Positions 7,439-16,715 are shown, numbered from the stretch's first letter. The stretch is 64,000 nucleotides of DNA from Bacteroidaceae bacterium (GCA_024401095.1 JAKSLR010000009.1:1-64000); one strand, 5' to 3'. Program-made: numbers and translations. Notes: a model not told the origin generated them from the letters alone.

Positions 7439-10399
7439 ATGAAAAGACAGGTTTTATTGGCGCTGACGTCTCTGCTGTTTGTGGGATGTTCTACCGGTGT
7501 CTATGAGAAAACAGAACAGGGTATTATTGTGTCTGTAAAGCAGGTACAGGAAAATACACCTAAATTGATTCGTTTGCAGGTCATGGGTGAGAAGATCATT
7601 CGTGTCAGTGCTACTGCAGAAGATAAATTTGCAGATCCTCAGAGCTTGATTATTGTTCCTCAGGAAACCAAGACTGATTACACGGTGACCGAGCAGGGCG
7701 ATACTCTCATTCTATCAACTCAGAGTGTGAAGGCTCATGTGTTGGCTTCAACAGGTGAGGTGTGGTTTACAGATGCTGCAGGCAAGCTCATCCTACAGGA
7801 GCAGCAAGGTGGAGGTAAGACATTCCAACCTTATCAGGTAACTCAGACTTTGGCAAGTGGAGATAATAAAACCTATGATGGATGGTCTATTCATACTGTT
7901 TTTGAGTCACCAGAGGATGAGGCGTTCTATGGCTTAGGACAGCATCAAGCTGATGATTGGAATTATAAGGGAAAGAATGAGGAACTTTTCCAGTATAATA
8001 CTAAAGTTTCTATTCCTTTCGTAGTTTCCAATAAAAATTATGGTGTTTTGCTGGACAGCTATTCTCTCTGTCGTTTTGGTAATCCAAGGGATTATTCTCA
8101 GTTGGGTGAGTTGTTCACGCTAATTGATAAAGAGGGTAAGGAAGGTGCGCTGACTGGTACCTATGCTTCTCCAGAAGCAGAAACACTGGTTCGTCGTGAA
8201 GATTCTTTGTATTATGAGAACTTGAAGTCGGCAAAAAATCTTCCAAAGTTCCCATTGGGCAAGGCTACAGTGGTATACGAAGGTGAAATTGTTCCTAAGG
8301 TGAGCGGTGAGTATCGCTTCTTGCACTATTATTCAGGCTATCAAAAGGTATACGTAGATGGAAAGTCTGTCTATACAGAAAAGCTGACAGGCAAGGACGG
8401 TGATCAGGAAATCTGGCGTACTGCTTGGAATCCAAATGCTCGCAAGTTCAATGTGACATTGGAAGCTGGTAAGCACTATCCAATCCGTGTTGAGTGGAAG
8501 CCAGATGGTGGAGAGGCTTATTGTGGTCTTCGTGCATTAGCTCCTGTTGCAGAAGAGGAACAGCAGAAGCTTTCTATCTGGAGTGAGATGACCCCACAGT
8601 TGGATTATTATTTCGTAGCCGGAGACAATCTGGATGAGGTAATTTCTGGCTATCGTGCCTTGACTGGTAAAGCACAGATTATGCCAAAATGGGTGTTGGG
8701 TTATTGGCAGAGCCGTGAGCGTTACAAGACTTCTGAGGAACTGCTCACTGCACTTGACGGTTTCCGTAGCCGCCAATTGCCAATTGATAACATTGTAGAA
8801 GATTGGTCTTACTGGCCTGTAGAGAGTTGGGGTTCACATGACTTTGACAAGGAGCGTTTCCCAGATCCAAAGGCTATGGTAGACAGTGTACATGCCCAGC
8901 ATGCCAAGATTATGATCAGCTGTTGGCCAAAATTCTATCCTACCACAGACAACTACAAGGAACTTGATGAGAAGGGATACATGTACCAACAGTCTGTAAA
9001 GGACAGTCTGGTTGACTGGATCTGGCCAGGTTATCACTATGGCTTCTACGATGCATACGCTCCAGAGGCAAGAAAGATTTTCTGGCGACAGATGAACGAG
9101 AAGTTGGGTGTCCTGGGCTTTGATGCCTGGTGGATGGATGCCTCTGAGCCAAATGTGCGTGACTGTACAGACCTTCGTTATCGCAAGGATCTCTGCGGTC
9201 CTACTTATTTGGGTTCTTCTGATCAGTATTTCAATACTTATTCCATTGTCAATGCAGAAGCCATCTATGATGGACAGAGAGCTACAGAATCAGGCATGAC
9301 AGACTGGAATCAGAATGGTTTTGGTAATTCATTCTCTCCAGAAAACCGTCGTGTGTTCTTGCTTACCCGAAGCGGATTCCCAGGTCTTCAGCGTTACTCT
9401 ACTGCTACTTGGAGTGGTGACATTGGTACTCGTTGGGAAGATATGAAGGCTCAGATTACTGCAGGTTTGAACTTCAGTATTTCTGGTATTCCTTTCTGGA
9501 GCCAGGATATTGGTGGTTTTTCTGTAGAGGGCCGCTACTATGCAGCTCAGGAGCAGTTCGACAAGTCAGGTGTGGAGAATGCTGACTTGAAGGAATGGCG
9601 TGAACTTAATGCTCGTTGGCATCAGTTTGGAGCATTTGCACCAATGTACCGCTCTCATGGTCAGTTCCCATTCCGTGAACCTTGGAACATTGCTCCAGAA
9701 AACCACCCTGCATACAAGAGCATTCAGTATTATTTGAATCTGCGCTATCGCTTGATGCCATATCTTTATTCGTTGGCAGCCATGGTACATTATAATGACT
9801 ATACCATCATGCGTCCATTGATTATGGATTTTGCTGCAGATACCAATGTCCAGAATATCGGTTATCAGTTCATGATGGGTCCTTCTATCATGGTCAACCC
9901 TGTTTACACCTATGGTGCACGTCAGCGTGAGGTTTACTTCCCTAAGAATACAACTTGGTATTGTTTCTATACAGGAAAGGTTATGAGCAAGGGTGGTGAA
10001 ACGCTTACTGTACCTGCTCCTTATGAGTATCTGCCACTTTACGTACGTGCAGGCTCTATCATTCCTTTTGGTCCTGCCATGCAATACTGTGACGAAAAGC
10101 AGGCAGATAATATCCGCCTCTTTGTCTATCAGGGAGCCAACGGCCAGTTTACCCTTTATGAGGATGAAAACGTGAATTATGGCTATGAAGCAGGACGTTG
10201 TGCAAAAATTAAGATAACTTACGATGAGGCTAAGAAGACTCTGACCATTGGTGACCGTGAAGGAAGTTTCCCAGGCATGTTACAGGAAAGAACCTTTACA
10301 GTTGTAACAGTCAATGCATCTAAGGCACAAGGATATGATCCTGAAGCAAGCGGTATAGAGGTAAAATATAACGGAAAGAAGACAGAGATAAAGCTCTAA
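7439..10399 (+). CDS. GH31 alpha-xylosidase/alpha-glucosidase lipoprotein with PA14 insert
   Basis: 986 residues. Signal peptide with lipobox V-G-C (residue 16), so probably a lipoprotein. Order: N-terminal beta-sandwich, a PA14-like insertion around residues 235-367 (V-S-G-E-Y-R-F, V-Y-V-D-G), then the GH31 barrel. The nucleophile motif W-W-M-D-A-S-E-P-N places Asp567 as nucleophile; W-S-G-D-I-G places Asp661 as acid/base. PA14-containing GH31 enzymes of Bacteroidetes often act as alpha-xylosidases on xyloglucan oligosaccharides, but the sequence alone does not fix the substrate. No SusC/SusD pair or other glycosidase is adjacent, so this is not a typical polysaccharide utilisation locus. 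Confidence 0.9.
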   Translation: MKRQVLLALTSLLFVGCSTGVYEKTEQGIIVSVKQVQENTPKLIRLQVMGEKIIRVSATAEDKFADPQSLIIVPQETKTDYTVTEQGDTLILSTQSVKAHVLASTGEVWFTDAAGKLILQEQQGGGKTFQPYQVTQTLASGDNKTYDGWSIHTVFESPEDEAFYGLGQHQADDWNYKGKNEELFQYNTKVSIPFVVSNKNYGVLLDSYSLCRFGNPRDYSQLGELFTLIDKEGKEGALTGTYASPEAETLVRREDSLYYENLKSAKNLPKFPLGKATVVYEGEIVPKVSGEYRFLHYYSGYQKVYVDGKSVYTEKLTGKDGDQEIWRTAWNPNARKFNVTLEAGKHYPIRVEWKPDGGEAYCGLRALAPVAEEEQQKLSIWSEMTPQLDYYFVAGDNLDEVISGYRALTGKAQIMPKWVLGYWQSRERYKTSEELLTALDGFRSRQLPIDNIVEDWSYWPVESWGSHDFDKERFPDPKAMVDSVHAQHAKIMISCWPKFYPTTDNYKELDEKGYMYQQSVKDSLVDWIWPGYHYGFYDAYAPEARKIFWRQMNEKLGVLGFDAWWMDASEPNVRDCTDLRYRKDLCGPTYLGSSDQYFNTYSIVNAEAIYDGQRATESGMTDWNQNGFGNSFSPENRRVFLLTRSGFPGLQRYSTATWSGDIGTRWEDMKAQITAGLNFSISGIPFWSQDIGGFSVEGRYYAAQEQFDKSGVENADLKEWRELNARWHQFGAFAPMYRSHGQFPFREPWNIAPENHPAYKSIQYYLNLRYRLMPYLYSLAAMVHYNDYTIMRPLIMDFAADTNVQNIGYQFMMGPSIMVNPVYTYGARQREVYFPKNTTWYCFYTGKVMSKGGETLTVPAPYEYLPLYVRAGSIIPFGPAMQYCDEKQADNIRLFVYQGANGQFTLYEDENVNYGYEAGRCAKIKITYDEAKKTLTIGDREGSFPGMLQERTFTVVTVNASKAQGYDPEASGIEVKYNGKKTEIKL

Positions 10400-10424
10400 A
10401 ATATATTTTGTCACATAATTCGGT

Positions 10425-10465
10425 CCTGTTCTGTTAATTTGTAAGCAGAATAGGGCTGAATTTTT
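10425..10465 (+). terminator. Terminator after the GH31 gene
   Basis: Stem CCTGTTCTG (10425-10433) pairs with CAGAATAGG (10446-10454) with one G-U pair and a 12-nt loop, followed by CTGAA and five Ts (10461-10465). Confidence 0.65.
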
Positions 10466-10497
10466 GTATTTTATTTTGTGTTCCCCGCAGTTTGTAC

Positions 10498-10505
10498 TAT
10501 CTTTG
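10498..10505 (+). promoter_or_regulatory. -7 promoter box of the threonine operon
   Basis: TATCTTTG followed by CATCG. It lies just upstream of the leader peptide and about 230 bases before thrA, giving a long structured leader RNA. Confidence 0.7.
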
Positions 10506-10525
10506 CATCGTTTTAATTATTACTT

Positions 10526-10603
10526 ATGACGTTGTACGGACGAACATCTATGTCTATGATGTGGATTACAATGACCACATCCACCACTACCCTTAGGGGT
10601 TAG
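10526..10603 (+). CDS. thrL: Threonine operon leader peptide
   Basis: 25-codon open frame, ATG at 10526 and TAG at 10601. It contains eight Thr codons, six of them in the eight positions 15-22 (T-M-T-T-S-T-T-T), plus five Met codons and one Ile codon before position 17. It lies between the operon promoter and thrA and is followed by alternative hairpins. This is the classic layout of a ribosome-mediated attenuator leader: stalling on Thr codons when charged tRNA-Thr is short would favour readthrough into thrA. The Met and Ile codons could extend sensing to other aspartate-family products; this is inference. Confidence 0.8.
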   Translation: MTLYGRTSMSMMWITMTTSTTTLRG

Positions 10604-10607
10604 GGAG

Positions 10608-10713
10608 CGTACAATGCGTATCTACGTGATATGCGCCAGCGGATACTGGCAATCTATTTTTAAATCAATATTTTTTAGAAACACATTAAGAAGCCCTCCT
10701 TAAGGGTATTCTT
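10608..10713 (+). promoter_or_regulatory. Candidate transcription attenuator upstream of thrA
   Basis: Several complementary segments follow the leader peptide. CGTACAA (10608-10614) can pair with TTGTACG (10532-10538) inside the leader frame. GCGTATC (10616-10622) pairs with GATATGC (10628-10634), with one G-U pair. GCCAG (10635-10639) pairs with CTGGC (10646-10650) and is followed by a T-rich run at 10656-10661, a terminator-like hairpin. GTATC (10618-10622) can instead pair with GATAC (10642-10646), which would break that hairpin. A further imperfect hairpin spans 10688-10713. Pairings were read by eye; which one is the true terminator is not settled. Confidence 0.6.
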
Positions 10714-10736
10714 TGTATAGATAAGGTAGAAAAGAA

Positions 10737-13172
10737 ATGAGAGTATTGAAATTTGGAGGAACATCTGTAGGTTCCGTAAAGAGTATTTTGAATCTCAAGC
10801 AGATTGTAGAGAAGGCCAAGAGTCAGGAAAAGGTCATTGTGGTAGTTTCTGCATTGGGTGGAATTACAGATAAGCTGATCAACACTTCTAAACAGGCAGC
10901 ATCAGGCGACAGTGCCTACATCATTGCATTCGACGAAATAGTATCTCGCCATCATGAAATGATTCATCAAATCATTCCCGATGCAGGTCGTCAGGTGGCA
11001 CTCCTTCACGTAGTTGATGAGCTGTTGAATGAACTGAAAGATATTTATCAGGGTGTATTCCTTATCCGAGATTTATCTCCGAAGACATCCGCAGCCATTG
11101 TAAGCTATGGTGAGCGAATCTCTAGTCGCATTGCCGCAGAACTGACTGGTGCATGTTGGTTTGATTCTCGTGAGTTCATCAAGACAGAAGTAAAGCATGG
11201 AAAGCATATTCTAGATGCTGATTTGACAAACCAGTTGGTGCAGGAAACATTTAAGGATCTTCCACAACTGTCGCTTATTCCTGGTTTCATTTCTCGTGAC
11301 AAGGTTTCGGGTGAGGTAACAAATTTGGGCCGTGGAGGTTCCGATTATACTGCAGCTATTGTAGCGGCAGCTCTGGATGCCGATGTCCTTGAAATTTGGA
11401 CAGACGTAGACGGCTTTATGACCGCAGACCCACGTGTCATCACTACAGCCTACACCATCAAAGAGTTGAGCTATGTAGAGGCCATGGAGCTTTGTAACTT
11501 CGGTGCTAAAGTGGTTTATCCGCCAACTATATATCCTGTCTGCCATAAGAACATTCCTATCCTTATCAAGAATACTTTTAATCCGGAAGGAAGAGGAACC
11601 ATTATTCAGCAGGAAGTTGAAGAAGGTGGTAAGAGTATTAAGGGTATTTCTTCCATTAATAATACCAGTCTTATTACCGTTACAGGTTTAGGTATGGTGG
11701 GTGTCATTGGTATTAACTCCCGAATTTTCCAGTCATTGGCAGAGGAAGGTATTAGTGTGTTTATGGTATCTCAGGCTTCTTCTGAGAATAGTACCTCTAT
11801 TGGTGTAAGAAACGAAGATGCAGACAATGCTTGTGCTGTTCTGAACAGAGAGTTCCAGAAGGAGATAGAAATGGGTGAGATCAACTATATTACTGCCGAA
11901 AAGGGGTTGGCTACCGTGGCTATCGTGGGTGAGAACATGAAGCATACACCGGGTATTGCTGGTAAGTTGTTTGGAACATTGGGTCGTAACGGTATCAATG
12001 TTATTGCCTGTGCACAGGGTGCGTCGGAGACAAACATCTCTTTTGTTGTTGAAAGCAATTCGCTTCGTAAGACTTTGAATGTTATTCACGATAGTTTCTT
12101 CTTGTCAGAATATCAGGTATTGAACCTGTTCATCTGTGGTGTCGGAACTGTAGGAAATAGCCTTATCCAACAGATTCATCATCAGTACGAAGGTCTCATG
12201 CAGAACCGTAATCTCAAGCTGAACGTGGTTGGTATTTGCAGTAGTAAGAAGGCCATGTTCTCTCGTTCCGGTTTGAATCTTGATGGCTATAAGGAGCGCC
12301 TCTATGCAGAGGGCGAAGATAGCAACATAGAGAAAATGAGAGACAATGTAATTGGAATGAATATCTTCAATTCTGTCTTTGTCGATTGTACAGCCAGCGA
12401 TGAGGTGGCAGCTTTATATAAGGATTTCTTGGCACACAATATTGCTGTTGTTGCAGCCAATAAGGTAGCAGCTTCTTCTGATTATGAGAACTATCGCATG
12501 CTCAAAAAACTGGCACGTAAGAAGGGTGTGAAGTTCCTGTTTGAAACCAATGTGGGTGCAGGTCTTCCAATTATCAATACCATTAATGACCTGCGTAATA
12601 GTGGTGATAAGATCTTGAAAATAGAGGCTGTATTGAGTGGCACCCTGAATTTCATCTTCAACAAGATAGCTGCCGATACTCCTTTCAGTGCAACGGTAAA
12701 AATGGCAAAGGAGCAAGGCTATTCTGAACCAGATCCACGAGTTGACCTGAGCGGAAAGGATGTAATCCGCAAGCTTACTATCCTTTCTCGTGAGGCAGGT
12801 TACCGCATGAACCAGGCTGATGTGGAGAAACATCTGTTCTTGGTAGATAAATATTTCCAGGGATCTCTCGAAGAGTTCTGGAATGATATTCCACAAGTAG
12901 ACGCAGATTTTGAAAGCAGACGTAAAATTCTGGAAGAAGAAAACAAGCGTTGGCGTTTTGTTGCCACTCTGGAAAATGGCAAGGGACGTGTAGAATTGAA
13001 GGAAGTGGAACACAATCATCCATTTTACAATTTGGAGGGAAGTAACAACATTATCCTCATCACTACCGAGAGATACAAGGAATATCCAATGCTTATTCAG
13101 GGTTACGGAGCGGGTGCTCAGGTAACTGCTGCCGGTGTCTTTGCCGATATCATGAGCATTGCCAACATTTAA
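10737..13172 (+). CDS. thrA: Bifunctional aspartate kinase/homoserine dehydrogenase I
   Basis: 811 residues, the usual length of the fused enzyme. N-terminal aspartokinase with K-F-G-G-T-S-V near the start and G-R-G-G-S-D-Y-T near residue 200; two central ACT-type regulatory segments (I-T-V-T-G-L-G-M, V-A-I-V-G-E-N-M); C-terminal homoserine dehydrogenase with NAD(P) site I-C-G-V-G-T-V-G-N near residue 465 and V-A-A-N-K. It catalyses the first and third steps from aspartate to threonine, methionine and isoleucine. It is the first gene of the threonine operon, downstream of the leader peptide and attenuator, with the other genes 11 and 4 bases apart. Confidence 0.97.
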   Translation: MRVLKFGGTSVGSVKSILNLKQIVEKAKSQEKVIVVVSALGGITDKLINTSKQAASGDSAYIIAFDEIVSRHHEMIHQIIPDAGRQVALLHVVDELLNELKDIYQGVFLIRDLSPKTSAAIVSYGERISSRIAAELTGACWFDSREFIKTEVKHGKHILDADLTNQLVQETFKDLPQLSLIPGFISRDKVSGEVTNLGRGGSDYTAAIVAAALDADVLEIWTDVDGFMTADPRVITTAYTIKELSYVEAMELCNFGAKVVYPPTIYPVCHKNIPILIKNTFNPEGRGTIIQQEVEEGGKSIKGISSINNTSLITVTGLGMVGVIGINSRIFQSLAEEGISVFMVSQASSENSTSIGVRNEDADNACAVLNREFQKEIEMGEINYITAEKGLATVAIVGENMKHTPGIAGKLFGTLGRNGINVIACAQGASETNISFVVESNSLRKTLNVIHDSFFLSEYQVLNLFICGVGTVGNSLIQQIHHQYEGLMQNRNLKLNVVGICSSKKAMFSRSGLNLDGYKERLYAEGEDSNIEKMRDNVIGMNIFNSVFVDCTASDEVAALYKDFLAHNIAVVAANKVAASSDYENYRMLKKLARKKGVKFLFETNVGAGLPIINTINDLRNSGDKILKIEAVLSGTLNFIFNKIAADTPFSATVKMAKEQGYSEPDPRVDLSGKDVIRKLTILSREAGYRMNQADVEKHLFLVDKYFQGSLEEFWNDIPQVDADFESRRKILEEENKRWRFVATLENGKGRVELKEVEHNHPFYNLEGSNNIILITTERYKEYPMLIQGYGAGAQVTAAGVFADIMSIANI

Positions 13173-13183
13173 ATACAACTAAT

Positions 13184-14398
13184 ATGAAACATATCATCAT
13201 TCTTGCTGATGGTTCTGCCGATTGGAAATGTGCCTCGCTGGGAGACAAGACCTTGTTCCAGTATGCACACACTCCCAATATCGATATGTTGGCAAAAATG
13301 GGACGATGTGGCCGTTTGAAGACCGTACCCGATGGATTCCATCCGGGTAGTGAAGTGGCAAACTCTGCCATTTTGGGTTACGACCAGCATAAAGTTTATG
13401 AGGGACGTGGTTCCCTGGAAGCTGCCAGTATAGGCTATGAGATGCGCCCCGATGACATGGCCATGCGCTGTAACATTATCTGTCTGGAAGGCGATATTCT
13501 GAAGAATCATTCTGCAGGACACATTACTACAGAGGATGCAGACATCCTTATCCAATACCTGGACCAGAACTTAGGAAATGACATTGTACGTTTCTATACA
13601 GGTGTTCAGTACCGTCACTTGTTGGTTATCAAGGGAGGAGATAAGCGAGTAAAATGTGTACCACCACACGATGTGCCTTTGCAGCCTTGGAGGCCATTGC
13701 TGGTACAGGCAGAATGTCCAGAGGCTGAGCCAACCGCAAAGTTACTGAATGAACTTATCCTCAAGTCGCAGGAGTTGCTGTCTAAACATCCCATTAATCT
13801 GCAAAGACAGGAGCAAGGTAAGGATCCTGCCAACAGCATCTGGCCATGGAGTCCGGGCTTCCGCCCAAGCATGGATCCTCTGACTAAGACTTATCCTCAG
13901 ATAAAAAAGGGTTCTGTTATTTCTGCTGTTGACCTTATAAAAGGTATCGGTCATTATGCAGGTCTAAGAAATATCGATGTTCCTGGAGCTACTGGTCTCT
14001 TCAATACAAACTACGAAGGAAAGGCTGAAGCTGCATTGAAAGCCTTGAAGGAAGAGGATTTCGTGTATTTGCATATTGAAGCACCCGATGAGGCTGGTCA
14101 TGAAGGTGACATCAACCTTAAGATCCGTACTATCGAAGATATTGACAAGAAGGTTGTTGGCCCAATCTATGAAGAAATAAAGACCTGGGCAGAACCTGTA
14201 GCCATCAGTATCTTGCCAGACCATCCAACTCCTTGTGAACTTCGTACGCATACCAATGAGCCTATTCCGTTCCTTATCTGTGCACCGGGTGTAGAACCAG
14301 ATGATGTACAGCAGTTTGATGAAATATCTTGCGTGGAAGGTGCTTATGGCTTGCTGCAGGGAGATGAGTTTATGAAATTATTTATGTCAATAGAATAA
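13184..14398 (+). CDS. Phosphoglycerate-mutase-like proposed homoserine kinase
   Basis: 404 residues of the archaeal-type cofactor-independent phosphoglycerate mutase family (alkaline-phosphatase superfamily): I-I-L-A-D-G-S-A-D at the N-terminus, the Ser-containing P-G-S-E-V-A-N-S-A-I-L-G-Y-D, and the metal-binding H-I-E-A-P-D-E-A-G-H-E-G-D and L-P-D-H-P-T-P. Members sitting between thrA and thrC are treated as proposed homoserine kinases, because no GHMP-type thrB is present in these operons. That is the case here: thrA, this gene and thrC are consecutive. The role is inferred from context; a phosphoglycerate mutase activity is the alternative. Confidence 0.85.
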   Translation: MKHIIILADGSADWKCASLGDKTLFQYAHTPNIDMLAKMGRCGRLKTVPDGFHPGSEVANSAILGYDQHKVYEGRGSLEAASIGYEMRPDDMAMRCNIICLEGDILKNHSAGHITTEDADILIQYLDQNLGNDIVRFYTGVQYRHLLVIKGGDKRVKCVPPHDVPLQPWRPLLVQAECPEAEPTAKLLNELILKSQELLSKHPINLQRQEQGKDPANSIWPWSPGFRPSMDPLTKTYPQIKKGSVISAVDLIKGIGHYAGLRNIDVPGATGLFNTNYEGKAEAALKALKEEDFVYLHIEAPDEAGHEGDINLKIRTIEDIDKKVVGPIYEEIKTWAEPVAISILPDHPTPCELRTHTNEPIPFLICAPGVEPDDVQQFDEISCVEGAYGLLQGDEFMKLFMSIE

Positions 14399-14402
14399 GA
14401 AT

Positions 14403-15704
14403 ATGAAATACTATAGTACCAATGGCCAGGCTCCTCTGGCTACTTTGCACGAAGCTGTTGTGAAAGGTTTGGCTGGTGACAAGGGCCTTTACATGCCAGA
14501 ACGTATCAAGCCACTACCTCAGCGTTTCTTTGATCACATCGAAGAGCTTTCATTTCAGGAAATAGCTTATCAGGTAGCTGATGCTTTCTTCGGAGAGGAT
14601 GTACCTGCAGATACCCTTAGACAAATTGTGTATGATACACTGGCTTTTGATGTGCCAGCTGTTAAGGTAGAGGATAATATTTATTCGCTGGAACTTTTCC
14701 ACGGCCCGACATTAGCTTTCAAAGATGTAGGTGCGCGTTTCATGGCTCGTTTGTTAGGGTATTTCATCCGTCAGGAGGGTAATGAACAAGTCAATGTTCT
14801 GGTTGCTACAAGTGGTGATACAGGTAGTGCTGTAGCCAATGGTTTCTTGGGAGTAGAAGGTATTCATGTCTATGTGCTTTATCCAAAGGGTAAGGTTAGC
14901 CCTATTCAGGAATGCCAGTTCACCACATTGGGACAGAATATCACTGCGCTGGAAATCGATGGTGTGTTCGATGACTGTCAGGCATTGGTAAAGAATGCTT
15001 TCATGGATGCAGATTTGAACAAGCACATGAAGCTAACCTCTGCCAACTCTATCAATGTGGCTCGTTTCTTACCTCAGGCATTTTATTATTTCTATGCCTA
15101 TGCACAGCTAAAAAAACAGGGTAAGGCAGACCAGATGGTGGTGTGTGTACCAAGCGGAAACTTTGGTAATATCTGCTCGGCTCTTTTCGGTAAGAAGATG
15201 GGCCTTCCTGTCAAGCGTTTTATAGCAGCGAATAATGCCAATGATATTTTCTTCAACTATCTGAAGACTGGTCAATATGAACCAAAGGCATCGGTACAGA
15301 CTATTGCCAATGCCATGGACGTGGGTGATCCTTCAAACTTTGCCCGTATCTATACCCTATATAATAAAGATCATGCAGCGATTTGTGCAGATATCAGTGG
15401 CGCAACTTATACCGATGAACAGATTGCTGAGGCTATGCGCCAGTGTAAGGAAACCACTGGTTATGTCTGTGATCCACACGGCGCTTGCGGATACCAGGCT
15501 TTGAAGGAAGGATTGAAGGAAGGAGAAACCGGAGTATATCTGGAAACTGCTCACCCTGCAAAGTTCAAGAGTGTGGTTGATGGTATTCTGAATTCAGATA
15601 TTGAGATTCCTGCTAAGTTGCAGGCCTTCATGAAAGGAACCAAGCAGAGTATAGCGCTCTCCAAGGATTTCTCAGAGTTTAAGGAATTCCTAATGAATGA
15701 ATAA
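14403..15704 (+). CDS. thrC: Threonine synthase
   Basis: 433 residues. N-terminal Y-Y-S-T-N motif typical of ThrC, PLP-lysine motif H-G-P-T-L-A-F-K-D-V-G near residue 100-110, A-T-S-G-D-T-G-S-A-V, and C-V-P-S-G-N-F-G-N. It converts O-phosphohomoserine to threonine with PLP in the cytoplasm. It is the last gene of the operon, four bases after the proposed kinase, and ends at a strong terminator. Confidence 0.97.
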   Translation: MKYYSTNGQAPLATLHEAVVKGLAGDKGLYMPERIKPLPQRFFDHIEELSFQEIAYQVADAFFGEDVPADTLRQIVYDTLAFDVPAVKVEDNIYSLELFHGPTLAFKDVGARFMARLLGYFIRQEGNEQVNVLVATSGDTGSAVANGFLGVEGIHVYVLYPKGKVSPIQECQFTTLGQNITALEIDGVFDDCQALVKNAFMDADLNKHMKLTSANSINVARFLPQAFYYFYAYAQLKKQGKADQMVVCVPSGNFGNICSALFGKKMGLPVKRFIAANNANDIFFNYLKTGQYEPKASVQTIANAMDVGDPSNFARIYTLYNKDHAAICADISGATYTDEQIAEAMRQCKETTGYVCDPHGACGYQALKEGLKEGETGVYLETAHPAKFKSVVDGILNSDIEIPAKLQAFMKGTKQSIALSKDFSEFKEFLMNE

Positions 15705-15710
15705 AATAAG

Positions 15711-15741
15711 AAAAAGGAGCTTCAATTGAAGCTCCTTTTTT
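15711..15741. terminator. Bidirectional terminator between thrC and DUF486 gene
   Basis: Perfect 13-bp inverted repeat (15711-15723 with 15728-15740, core AGGAGCTTC/GAAGCTCCT) with an AATT loop, flanked by A and T runs. It can end transcripts from both converging genes; the last bases overlap the minus-strand stop codon. Confidence 0.9.
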
Positions 15742-16114
15742 ATTTCATGAACACGAAATACACCGCCATCATTAAGCAGACAAAGGCTGCAAAGTGATTC
15801 CAATGCAACGCTTCACCTGCAAAGAACACTTTGGTAAATAAGGTGAAGATAATCAGTGTGATGACTTCTTGCATGACCTTTAGCTGCATTAGGGAAAAAG
15901 GTCCGCCGTTCTCGGAAAATCCTATTCTGTTGGCCGGAACCTGAAGTGAATATTCGGCAAGGGCTATGCCCCACGAAAAAAGGATAATGCCGTAAAGTGG
16001 CCAGTTGTTTGAGATGTTCATCTGTTGTAGTTTCAAATGACCATACCATGCAAAAGTCATGAAAATGTTGCTTCCAATGAGCAACGCAATTGTGAGAATA
16101 CCGCGTGTCAACAT
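15740..16114 (-). CDS. DUF486 family membrane protein
   Basis: 124 residues with four predicted membrane helices and the family pattern N-I-F-M-T-F-A-W-Y-G-H-L and A-L-A-E-Y-x-L-Q-V-P-A-N-R-I-G. It belongs to the DUF486 group, small DMT-superfamily-like inner-membrane proteins of unknown substrate. It starts one base after the stop of mntP and is probably cotranscribed with it. Length is typical. Confidence 0.85.
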   Translation of the reverse strand: MLTRGILTIALLIGSNIFMTFAWYGHLKLQQMNISNNWPLYGIILFSWGIALAEYSLQVPANRIGFSENGGPFSLMQLKVMQEVITLIIFTLFTKVFFAGEALHWNHFAAFVCLMMAVYFVFMK

Positions 16115-16115
16115 A

Positions 16116-16691
16116 TTACCAACCCATTAAATGACTGAGGAGTACCTTCACACCGATGCAGATGAGCACGATGCCTCCCCAAAGTTCTGGTTTGAAATCA
16201 AATTTTTTACCAAAGAATACGCCTATCATGCTGCCTCCTGCACTGAAAACGGATGAGCAGATACCTATGACCAATACAGGGTATAGTAACTGTATCCATT
16301 CCAAGATGCCTGTACAGACAAAAGAAATTCCTACTGCCAGTGCATCAATGCTGGTAGCGATGGATAAGGTGATGATGGTTTTCAGTTTTCGAGGATTGAA
16401 CTGCTTTTCTTCTTCCTCAGAAAAGCTCTCTTTTATCATATTGCCACCCAAGTAAAGCAGCAGAAGGAAAGCTATCCAGTGGTCAAAGGCTTCCAGGTAG
16501 CTTTGAAAATGGAAGGTTAATGCCCATCCAATGCAAGGCATAAGTGCCTGAAAGAGACCAAAGAAGAATGCCATAGTCAATAGAGTGCGCCATTCTAGCT
16601 TCCGCAAGATGGCTCCGCTGGCTATGGATACAGAAAAACAATCCATTGCCAGTGCAATACCAAGTAACCATAGTTCCAGTGCAGTCATCAT
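16116..16691 (-). CDS. mntP: Putative manganese efflux pump MntP
   Basis: 191 residues, the usual size, with six predicted helices. MntP signatures are visible: A-L-A-M-D-C-F-S-V-S-I-A near the N-terminus and the internal repeat A-T-S-I-D-A-L-A-V-G-I-S-F, each with a membrane-embedded Asp. It would export Mn2+ across the inner membrane. The start at 16691 (or the adjacent ATG at 16688) is chosen because a promoter box at 16716-16723 lies between it and a longer in-frame start at 16742. No yybP-ykoY riboswitch was seen upstream. Confidence 0.85.
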   Translation of the reverse strand: MMTALELWLLGIALAMDCFSVSIASGAILRKLEWRTLLTMAFFFGLFQALMPCIGWALTFHFQSYLEAFDHWIAFLLLLYLGGNMIKESFSEEEEKQFNPRKLKTIITLSIATSIDALAVGISFVCTGILEWIQLLYPVLVIGICSSVFSAGGSMIGVFFGKKFDFKPELWGGIVLICIGVKVLLSHLMGW

Positions 16692-16715
16692 GTAGTCTTC
16701 AACTAAAAACGACTG

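Noticed and set aside
7439..10399. GH31 gene as part of a polysaccharide utilisation locus
   Set aside because: No SusC/SusD pair, regulator or other glycosidase is next to it.
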